From: Trueperaceae bacterium
GTDB taxonomy: Bacteria > Deinococcota > Deinococci > Deinococcales > Trueperaceae
Reading direction: 5' to 3'
Assembly: GCA_003567075.1 (NCBI GenBank)
Contig: PXAU01000217.1
Location: forward strand, 1-6,898
Length of the DNA stretch: 6,898 nucleotides
The notes under the pieces were generated by a model. That model ran no database searches. It was not told where the DNA came from and saw nothing but the letters and a program-made list of their open reading frames with translations. How positions within the stretch are numbered: the first letter of the stretch is position 1; every line of letters starts with the position of its first letter. Made by a program: the position numbers and the translations under genes. Below are positions 1 through 5,012 of this stretch, piece by piece.

Positions 1-940
1 CGAAGCTCACGAACAGCAGGTTGTCGCCCGGCGCCACCCGGCCGCCGTCCAAGGCGTGGGCGACGGCCAACGGGATGCTGGCGGTGGAGTTGTTGCCGTA
101 CTCGTCGACGGTCACGACGACACGCTCGGGCGGCAGCCGCAGCCGCTCGCGGGCAGCGTCGATGATGCGCAGATTGGCCTGGTGCGGGACGAAGAGGCTG
201 ATGTCGTCCGGCACCAGACCGGCTTCGGCCACCGCCTGGACCGTCGCGGTGTCCATCACGCGCACGGCGAACTTGAACACCTCTCGACCGTTCATGGCCA
301 TGTGCTGACCCAACGGCGTACCGTCGGGGAGGCAGCGGCCGGTGGAGCGCATGTGCAGGTGCTGCGCGCCGGACCCATCGGCGCCCAAGACCATCGATTT
401 CAGACCGTACGGCTCGGGAACGGCTTCGACCAGCGTGGCCCCGGCGCCGTCGCCGAAGAGCACGGCGGTGCTCCGGTCGTCCCAGTCCACGATCTTCGTG
501 AGCGCCTCGGCGCCGATCGCCAGCACCTTACGGCACTGCCCCGATTCGACGAAGGCCTTGGCGGCTCCCAGCGCATAGATCCAGCCGGGGCAGGCGGCGA
601 GCAGGTCGAAGGCGCCGGCGCGCAACTTGAAGCGCTCCTGCACGAGCGCGGCGGTTGCCGGGAACAAGGCGTCGGGGGTGTTGGTCGCCACGATCACCAT
701 GTCGATGCCGTTGAGCGCGTGGTCGCCGTGGCGTCGGAGGAGGTCCTCGACGGCGTGCATCGCGAGATGGCTGGTGTACTCGTCGTCGTCTGCGACGTGA
801 CGGCGGCGGATCCCCGTGCGGGCGGTGATCCACTCGTCGGAGGTGTCCATGATGCGCTCGAGGTCGAAGTTGGTGACCACCTTGGGCGGGGCGTACGCAC
901 CCAACGCGGTGATGCCGGCTCGCACGGTTGCCTCGCTCAC
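1..940 (-). CDS. fabH: Beta-ketoacyl-ACP synthase III (FabH), 3' end cut by window edge
   Basis: This enzyme condenses acetyl-CoA (or another short acyl-CoA) with malonyl-ACP to start fatty acid synthesis in the cytoplasm. I translated 313 residues from a GTG at 940-938. The full thiolase-fold catalytic triad is visible: Cys117 in AACPGWIYAL, His253 in VPHQANLRII and Asn283 in YGNNSTASIP. The N-terminal RTGIRRRHVADDDEYTS stretch and LFGDGAGA are also typical. The family is usually about 320-335 residues, so only some 15-20 C-terminal residues lie beyond base 1. The GTG start is supported by a purine-rich Shine-Dalgarno (GGGGAGAGG, 947-955) six bases upstream; another in-frame GTG farther upstream lacks this. 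Cys-Pro-Gly-Trp replaces the commoner Cys-Ser/Ala-Gly-Phe, and I recall that variant from Thermus FabH, so it looks lineage-specific rather than damaging. It is the third gene of a yceD-rpmF-fabH cluster and follows rpmF after 166 nt. Identity is very secure. Confidence 0.97.
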   Translation of the reverse strand, partial: MSEATVRAGITALGAYAPPKVVTNFDLERIMDTSDEWITARTGIRRRHVADDDEYTSHLAMHAVEDLLRRHGDHALNGIDMVIVATNTPDALFPATAALVQERFKLRAGAFDLLAACPGWIYALGAAKAFVESGQCRKVLAIGAEALTKIVDWDDRSTAVLFGDGAGATLVEAVPEPYGLKSMVLGADGSGAQHLHMRSTGRCLPDGTPLGQHMAMNGREVFKFAVRVMDTATVQAVAEAGLVPDDISLFVPHQANLRIIDAARERLRLPPERVVVTVDEYGNNSTASIPLAVAHALDGGRVAPGDNLLFVSF

Positions 941-1033
941 GCTCGTCCTCTCCCCTTCGCGCTGCGCGCGTTCACGTGCCACGGCATCGGCCGCGCCCCA
1001 CGCCCAGCTGACGGCGCCCCACACGGAACGGCC

Positions 1034-1060
1034 CGGGCCACCGCGGGAGCGGCCGGCCCG
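1034..1060 (-). other. GC-rich hairpin in the rpmF-fabH gap
   Basis: Arms 1034-1039 (CGGGCC) and 1055-1060 (GGCCCG) pair perfectly. An inner stem 1041-1044/1049-1052 closes a GGGA/TCCC tetraloop, giving about 10 bp with an asymmetric internal loop. No T-run follows on either strand, so a classical intrinsic terminator is not supported. It could slow or process the rpmF-fabH transcript, or be the 5' end of a fabH transcript if the adjacent -10-like box is real. GC content alone makes such structures fairly common here. Confidence 0.35.
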
Positions 1061-1066
1061 AGCCTA
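1061..1066 (-). promoter_or_regulatory. Candidate -10 box for an internal fabH promoter
   Basis: On the minus strand this reads TAGGCT, fitting TANNNT. It lies about 120 bases upstream of the fabH start, inside the 166-nt rpmF-fabH gap. No convincing -35 hexamer is visible 16-19 bases further upstream. It would give fabH its own transcript with a long GC-rich leader. This is weak evidence; fabH may simply be read through from the yceD promoter. Confidence 0.22.
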
Positions 1067-1106
1067 CCGCACGCCCTGCGCGCGGTTCCGACGGGCGTTG
1101 CCAGGT

Positions 1107-1289
1107 TCAGGCCTCGACGACCTGCTTGCCGTCGTACGTGCCGCACTCAGGGCACACCCGGTGGGGCGGCTTGCGCGTCTTGCACTCGGGGCACTCCACC
1201 AGCGTGGGCGGGGTGAGCGCGTGGTGCGAACGGCGCGCGTCGCGGCGGGCGCGCGAGGTGCGCTTCTTGGGGACGGGATGCTTGGCCAT
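1107..1289 (-). CDS. rpmF: 50S ribosomal protein L32 (zinc-ribbon form)
   Basis: L32 is a small protein of the large ribosomal subunit. The 60-residue product starts MAKHPVPKKRTSRARRDARR, the normal basic L32 N-terminus. It carries an intact C4 zinc ribbon, Cys33-x2-Cys36 and Cys46-x2-Cys49, so it is the zinc-binding (C+) type. The length matches the family. The ATG at 1289 has a good Shine-Dalgarno (AAGGAG, 1299-1304) nine bases upstream. It lies 44 nt after yceD and 166 nt before fabH on the same strand, the standard neighbourhood for rpmF. The gap before it holds an 8-bp hairpin just upstream of the Shine-Dalgarno. Confidence 0.98.
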   Translation of the reverse strand: MAKHPVPKKRTSRARRDARRSHHALTPPTLVECPECKTRKPPHRVCPECGTYDGKQVVEA

Positions 1290-1308
1290 GACGTGCTTCT
1301 CCTTGCTC

Positions 1309-1327
1309 CGGGCGCCGCTGGCGCCCG
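1309..1327 (-). other. 8-bp perfect hairpin just upstream of the rpmF ribosome binding site
   Basis: CGGGCGCC (1309-1316) and GGCGCCCG (1320-1327) form a perfect 8-bp stem with a 3-base loop. It occupies most of the 44-nt yceD-rpmF gap. In the transcript it ends about four bases before the AAGGAG Shine-Dalgarno of rpmF. No T-run follows. It may separate translation of yceD and rpmF, protect a processed end, or be a protein-binding site; the function is not shown by the sequence. Confidence 0.45.
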
Positions 1328-1333
1328 CGGTCG

Positions 1334-1897
1334 TCAGAGGTCGATGTCCTCGAGGCGCGCGAAGGGCGAACGCTTCTCCTGCTCGCGCTCCTCAGGGACG
1401 TGGTCGGGATGCTCGTTCAGGTTCACGCCGTCGAGTGCGAGCCCGCGGCAATCCGGACGGCACAGCACCGTGAGCGGCTGATCGATCGCGAACACCTGCG
1501 TCAGCAAGGTGGCGAAGTCGGCCAGCGGTTGCGCGAACTCGAGCACGTCCTCGTCGCCGTCGTCGTCGACGAGTCGGACCTCGATCGACTCGCCGGCACG
1601 ATAGCGCATCGGGTACACGAAGCTCGTGGCGACGGCCGTCGGCACGTCGACGAGGCAGCGCCGGCACTCCAGCAGCACCGTGCCCCGCACCTCGCCCGTG
1701 ACGACGAAATCATCGTCCCCACCGGTGTTGACGACCTGCAGCGACCATACGAGGGGACCGTGGAGGCGTAGCTCCCCGGCGGCCAGCAGCGCGTCGGGCG
1801 GTACGAACTCGCCCTCGCCGCTGACGTCGGCATCCGCACCCGGCGAGTGGCGGAGCAGCGCCGTGAGGTTGAGCGTGGCGTCCCGGCGCGAGACCAT
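1334..1897 (-). CDS. yceD: DUF177 / YceD family protein, C-terminal metal knuckle degenerate
   Basis: This 187-residue protein has the DUF177 (YceD) layout: N-terminal beta-rich half, a CRRC pair (Cys78, Cys81), an acidic loop (residues 111-117), the conserved PLTVLCRPDCRGL stretch (Cys146, Cys150), LNEHP, and a terminal SPFARLEDIDL resembling the family's usual C-terminal signature. YceD proteins almost always sit just upstream of rpmF, as here; a role linked to ribosome/23S rRNA production is proposed for the family but the mechanism is unclear. Many members continue after the second pair with a further Cys-x2-Cys-Gly; here that segment reads GLALDGVNLN, so two cysteines are absent. The ATG at 1897 is chosen because a good promoter ends six bases before it. 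No Shine-Dalgarno is visible, so translation probably starts on a leaderless mRNA. It is the first gene of the cluster. Family assignment rests on motifs plus position. Confidence 0.9.
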   Translation of the reverse strand: MVSRRDATLNLTALLRHSPGADADVSGEGEFVPPDALLAAGELRLHGPLVWSLQVVNTGGDDDFVVTGEVRGTVLLECRRCLVDVPTAVATSFVYPMRYRAGESIEVRLVDDDGDEDVLEFAQPLADFATLLTQVFAIDQPLTVLCRPDCRGLALDGVNLNEHPDHVPEEREQEKRSPFARLEDIDL

Positions 1898-1903
1898 CCC
1901 GTC

Positions 1904-1933
1904 AGACTATCGGTCTAGACCCGAGCGCGTCAA
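1904..1933 (-). promoter_or_regulatory. Strong promoter for yceD-rpmF-fabH, leaderless type
   Basis: On the minus strand a -35 box TTGACG (1928-1933, 5/6 to TTGACA) is followed by an 18-base spacer and a -10 box TAGTCT (1904-1909, fits TANNNT). The yceD ATG begins only six bases after the -10 box, so transcription should start at or next to the A of the start codon. The absence of any Shine-Dalgarno agrees. This geometry is the leaderless promoter known to be frequent in Deinococcus and Actinobacteria. Confidence 0.75.
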
Positions 1934-1965
1934 GCTGCCGGCACCGCCTGATCAGAGCCGCTCGG

Positions 1966-2017
1966 CGCGTGCCCGTCGGCGGCTCGTCGGCGTCGGCACG
2001 CGACCGTGCGCTCGCAC
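1966..2017. other. Inverted repeats in the yceD/response-regulator divergent region
   Basis: CGCGTGCC (1966-1973) and GGCACGCG (1995-2002) are a perfect 8-bp inverted repeat with a 21-base spacer. Immediately after, GTGCG-ct-CGCAC (2006-2017) is a tight 5-bp dyad. They lie between the two divergent promoters, where an operator for autoregulation by the response regulator could sit. No other copy is in the window to support a shared site, and the region is GC-rich, so this is only a candidate. Confidence 0.25.
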
Positions 2018-2066
2018 CCGGTGCCCGGACGTGAGCCGTTTCATGCCCCTGCGAGCGACGGGGACC

Positions 2067-2072
2067 TAGCAT
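2067..2072 (+). promoter_or_regulatory. Candidate -10 box for the response regulator gene
   Basis: TAGCAT fits TANNNT and lies seven bases before the ATG at 2080, matching leaderless spacing. It overlaps the alternative ATG at 2071, which would then not be transcribed in full. The -35 is poor: the nearest hexamer, TTTCAT (2039-2044), is too far away. Moderate to low support. Confidence 0.4.
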
Positions 2073-2079
2073 GGGGACG

Positions 2080-3057
2080 ATGCCCAACCACGATGGACAT
2101 ACCGCGGTCGTGGCCAGCGCGGTCGATACGGAAGCCACCCGTACCGTGGTGGCGGTGGTGGACGACGACGCGGCGGTGCTCACCCTGGTCGAGCGGATCC
2201 TCGCCGGCTACGAGGTACGCGCCTTCGATCGACCGCAGGCCGCGTTGCGTGCCTTCGCCGACGGCGTGAAGCCCGACCTGATCCTGGCAGACGTGCAGAT
2301 GCCCGTCATGGACGGCTTCGAGTTGCACGCGGAAGTGCGGCGGATCGCATCGCTGCGGGGCGTGCCGTTCATGTACCTGACCGCCATGGACGACCGCGAA
2401 TCGTTGCGTCGCGGCATGGTCCAGGGCGCCGACGACTACCTCACCAAACCCTTCTCGGCCGACGAACTGCGCGAGGCCGTCGCCGTACGCTTGGCGCGCC
2501 AGGCGTCGCTCAACGACCCCTTGGCCAGCGAGCTCCTCGTCACGAGCCTGGGGGGCCTGGCGCTGGCGGCGGGGGAAGCACGCCTCACCTGGGAGGCGCG
2601 CAAGGTCGTGATGCTGCTGGTGTACCTGCTGGAGCACGGCGGCCGGGCGCCGGTCGCAGCCGTGCGGCGGGACCTGTGGTCCGGCCCGAGCGCCGACAAC
2701 CACCTCCACGTGCTGGTGAGCCGTTTGCGCAAGACCCTCGCCGATCATGGGCGCGCCGGCGTGGCTGACGAGCACGTCTGGTTGGTGATCGATCTCCCGG
2801 TCCGGTGGGACGTGCGCAGCTTCGAGGCGGCCGCTGAGCGCGCGAGCGACGGCGATCGCTCTGCGCTCGAGGCGGCGATCGCATCGTACGCCGGCGAGTT
2901 CCTGGCGGGCTTCGACGGTCCTTGGGTGGAGACGCGGCGAGCGGAACTCGAAGGGCGTTACCTCGACCTGCTCGAGGCGGCGGTCGACGCGGCTCCGGAT
3001 GGCCCTGAACGGCACCGCGCCCAAGCCCGCTTCGAGGCCTTCCTCGACCTGGCGTAA
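2080..3057 (+). CDS. SAPR-type response regulator (receiver, winged helix, BTAD-like)
   Basis: This cytoplasmic transcription regulator of 325 residues is presumably controlled by phosphorylation. Residues about 22-142 are a complete receiver domain: acidic pocket DDD at 28-30, phospho-acceptor Asp71 in LILADVQMPVMDG, Thr101 in YLTAMDD and Lys123 in DYLTKPF. Residues about 155-220 form a winged helix (LTWEARKVVMLLVYLLEHGG ending in LHVLVSRLRKTLA). The rest resembles the start of a bacterial transcriptional activator domain (ASYAGEFLAGFDGPWVETRRAELEGR), but at about 80-85 residues it is shorter than the usual near-150. The order matches the SAPR response-regulator family. I chose ATG 2080 because the candidate -10 box fits a leaderless start there. 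ATG 2071 adds Met-Gly-Thr and has a weak GGGGA at 2060-2064. No histidine kinase is adjacent, so signal and targets are unknown. It is divergent from yceD. Confidence 0.9.
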   Translation: MPNHDGHTAVVASAVDTEATRTVVAVVDDDAAVLTLVERILAGYEVRAFDRPQAALRAFADGVKPDLILADVQMPVMDGFELHAEVRRIASLRGVPFMYLTAMDDRESLRRGMVQGADDYLTKPFSADELREAVAVRLARQASLNDPLASELLVTSLGGLALAAGEARLTWEARKVVMLLVYLLEHGGRAPVAAVRRDLWSGPSADNHLHVLVSRLRKTLADHGRAGVADEHVWLVIDLPVRWDVRSFEAAAERASDGDRSALEAAIASYAGEFLAGFDGPWVETRRAELEGRYLDLLEAAVDAAPDGPERHRAQARFEAFLDLA

Positions 3058-3129
3058 ACGGGAGCGCATAGCAGGTCACGGCGCGGGGGCCGGCATCCCA
3101 GCAAGCGCCCGCCCGCTCCTGCCTGTGGA

Positions 3130-3135
3130 TAGACT
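3130..3135 (+). promoter_or_regulatory. Candidate -10 box for the antiporter-hisA-mutM operon
   Basis: TAGACT fits TANNNT and is placed 75 bases before the antiporter ATG, in the 152-nt gap after the response regulator. I see no clear -35 at normal spacing. A transcript starting about 7 bases downstream would begin inside the left arm of the hairpin at 3139-3172. Confidence 0.35.
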
Positions 3136-3138
3136 GTC

Positions 3139-3172
3139 CGCCGGCGCACGGCCCCGAGGGGGTGCGCCGGCG
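3139..3172 (+). other. 11-bp perfect inverted repeat upstream of the antiporter gene
   Basis: CGCCGGCGCAC (3139-3149) and GTGCGCCGGCG (3162-3172) are perfectly complementary, with a 12-base loop that can itself pair CCC with GGG. This is the strongest hairpin in the window. It lies 82 bases after the response regulator stop and 37 bases before the antiporter start. No T-run follows, so it is not a textbook terminator. It could be a Rho-independent-like end without a U tract, a 5' leader element, or an operator. Confidence 0.5.
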
Positions 3173-3209
3173 TCTCGAGCAGCGCCTGCGTCGAGGCCGA
3201 GAGGGAGCG

Positions 3210-5012
3210 ATGGAGCTCAGCATCCTGAACCTGTTGGCCGTCCTCGTGGTGGCCTTCGTGGCGGGGAACGTCGTCAGTCGCATGGGCTACCCGGCGGTGT
3301 TGGGTGAGATCGGCGCCGGCATCCTGCTGGGACCGCCGCTGCTGGGATGGTTGCAGGCCGGTGCGCCATTGCTGGTGATCGCCGAGCTCGGGATCCTGCT
3401 GATGATGACGTACATCGGCATGGAGATCGACCTGCGCGACCTCCGCCGCGCTTCCACGGCTGGGTTCTGGGCTGCGATCGGCGGCTTCGTGGTGCCGTTC
3501 GCGCTGGGCTACTGGGTCACGATGGCCTTCATCGGCGACGTGTGGGCGGCCTTGTTCATCGGCATGGCGATGGGCGTCACCTCGCTCGCCACCAAGTCGC
3601 GCATCCTGGTCGAGCTCGGGATCCTCGACACGCGCGTGAGCCACGTGATGATGGCAGGCGCCCTCATCGCTGACACGCTGGCGCTCATCATCTTCGCTGC
3701 GATCCTCTCGTCCGTCACCGTCGGCACGGTGTCGTTAGCGAGCGTTAGCGTCGTGGCGCTGCAGATCGCGGCCTTCTTCGCGGCCGCCTGGGTTCTCGGC
3801 GTGCTGGTGGTGCCGCGGATGTTCTCGTGGCTCGTGGCGCGCGGCTTCGGCGGCCGCACCTTCTACCTCACGCTGGCGTTGCTCGTGGCGCTCGCCTTCG
3901 CCGAGCTGGCCGAGCTGGCCGGTCTGCACGGCATCCTGGGCGCCTTCCTGGCGGGCTTGTTCCTGCGCGAGGGCATCCGCAACAAGCGCCTCTCGCACGA
4001 CGTCACGGGCGTGGTCAAGGACGTCTCGCTGGGGTTCCTGGCGCCGGTGTTCTTCGTCACCGCCGGTTTCGAGGTGTCGTTCGGCGTCTTCCGTGGGGAC
4101 CTGGTGCTGCTGGTAACGCTCATCGTGCTGGCCACCGTCGGGAAGATCATCGGGACGGCGCTGTTCTACCTCCCGAGCGGCCACGGTTGGCGCGAGGGGG
4201 TGACGGTCGGCTTCGGCATGAACGGGCGCGGTGCGGTGGAGATCATCATCGCCGGCATCGGCCTGCAGGCCGGCATCATCGACCAGACGGTGTTCTCGAT
4301 CCTGGTGTTCATGGCGATCTTCACGACGGCGTCGGTGCCGTTCCTGCTGAAGCGCGGCGTCGGCTGGCTGGAGCGGCGGGGCGAGCTCGTTCGCGCCGAT
4401 CCAGCCACCCGGCCGGTGCTGATCGTCGGCGCCAGCGCGCTCGCGCGGGAGTTCGCGCACCACCTGGCAGACACCCGGAGGGTCACGTTGATCGACCACA
4501 ACGCCCGCAACGTGGCGTTGGCCCGTGACGAAGGGCTCGATGCGCTCCAAGGCGACGCGCTCGACCCGTCCACCTTGGCCCGTGCGGGTGCCGACGAGTG
4601 CGGCACCCTGCTCGCCGTCACGCCCAACCCTGCGGTGAACGTGCTCGTGGCGCAGCGTGCCCGAGAGAGTTTCCTGATCCAGAGGGTACGGGCGCTCCTG
4701 CGACCGGACTCCGATGGTGGGCTCTACGCCGTGCTCGATGCGATCGGGGCCACGCTGCTGTTCGGCTCCCCCATCGACGTCGGCCGCTGGGAACGCGTCG
4801 CCGCCCGCGCGCCGCGGAGCACGCTCGAGCGCGTATCGGTCGAGCGCGCGCGTGCGGCCTGGCGCGCGGCCGATCCCGACCTCGGGGCCCACGACGTGCT
4901 GCCCCTGTTCGTCCGCCGTGACGGTAGGCTGCTGGTGTTCGGCGACCTCGACGAGCTGAGCGACGACGACGAGGTGCTGGCGCTGGTCGACGAGGAGGTT
5001 CAGGGTCCATGA
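3210..5012 (+). CDS. CPA2-type cation:proton antiporter with C-terminal RCK (TrkA) domain
   Basis: This inner-membrane monovalent cation/H+ antiporter of the KefB/KefC/NapA-like CPA2 superfamily is 600 residues. Residues about 5-385 contain some 12-13 hydrophobic segments with family landmarks: AVLGEIGAGILLGP (29-42), DTRVSH with GALIADTLALI (140-160), a membrane Lys312 in VGKIIG, and the MNGRGAVEIIIA signature (337-348). Residues about 401-520 are a Rossmann-type TrkA-N/RCK domain (VLIVGASALA, then VTLIDHN and QGDALD). The end (VLPLFVRRDGRLLVFGDLDE) resembles RCK-C. Such domains gate transport by nucleotide or ligand binding. The expected Asp-Asp pair is Ala154-Asp155, and the glycine motif is Gly-x-Ser-x-x-Ala. 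I chose ATG 3210, preceded by GAGAGGG; an upstream in-frame GTG at 3162 would add a basic tail overlapping the hairpin. The stop overlaps the hisA start by 4 nt (ATGA). Ion specificity (K+ or Na+) cannot be told. Confidence 0.93.
   Translation: MELSILNLLAVLVVAFVAGNVVSRMGYPAVLGEIGAGILLGPPLLGWLQAGAPLLVIAELGILLMMTYIGMEIDLRDLRRASTAGFWAAIGGFVVPFALGYWVTMAFIGDVWAALFIGMAMGVTSLATKSRILVELGILDTRVSHVMMAGALIADTLALIIFAAILSSVTVGTVSLASVSVVALQIAAFFAAAWVLGVLVVPRMFSWLVARGFGGRTFYLTLALLVALAFAELAELAGLHGILGAFLAGLFLREGIRNKRLSHDVTGVVKDVSLGFLAPVFFVTAGFEVSFGVFRGDLVLLVTLIVLATVGKIIGTALFYLPSGHGWREGVTVGFGMNGRGAVEIIIAGIGLQAGIIDQTVFSILVFMAIFTTASVPFLLKRGVGWLERRGELVRADPATRPVLIVGASALAREFAHHLADTRRVTLIDHNARNVALARDEGLDALQGDALDPSTLARAGADECGTLLAVTPNPAVNVLVAQRARESFLIQRVRALLRPDSDGGLYAVLDAIGATLLFGSPIDVGRWERVAARAPRSTLERVSVERARAAWRAADPDLGAHDVLPLFVRRDGRLLVFGDLDELSDDDEVLALVDEEVQGP

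Noticed and set aside
56..1216. 386-codon plus-strand open frame
   Set aside because: Antisense shadow of fabH and rpmF in GC-rich DNA; composition is Gly/Arg/His-rich without any known domain, while the opposite strand encodes clear families.
2041..3069. 342-codon minus-strand open frame opposite the response regulator
   Set aside because: Antisense shadow; the plus strand has an intact receiver and winged helix, and this frame shows no domain.
3162..3209. Antiporter starting at GTG 3162
   Set aside because: Adds a basic peptide before the first membrane helix, starts within the right arm of the hairpin, and lacks a ribosome binding site; ATG 3210 fits the family N-terminus.
3827..4528. 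233-codon plus-strand frame within the antiporter gene
   Set aside because: Out-of-frame Arg/Gly/His-rich translation of the antiporter, not a protein-like sequence.
3735..4892. 385-codon minus-strand open frame opposite the antiporter
   Set aside because: His/Arg/Gln-rich shadow of a membrane protein gene; no motif and no ribosome binding site of note.
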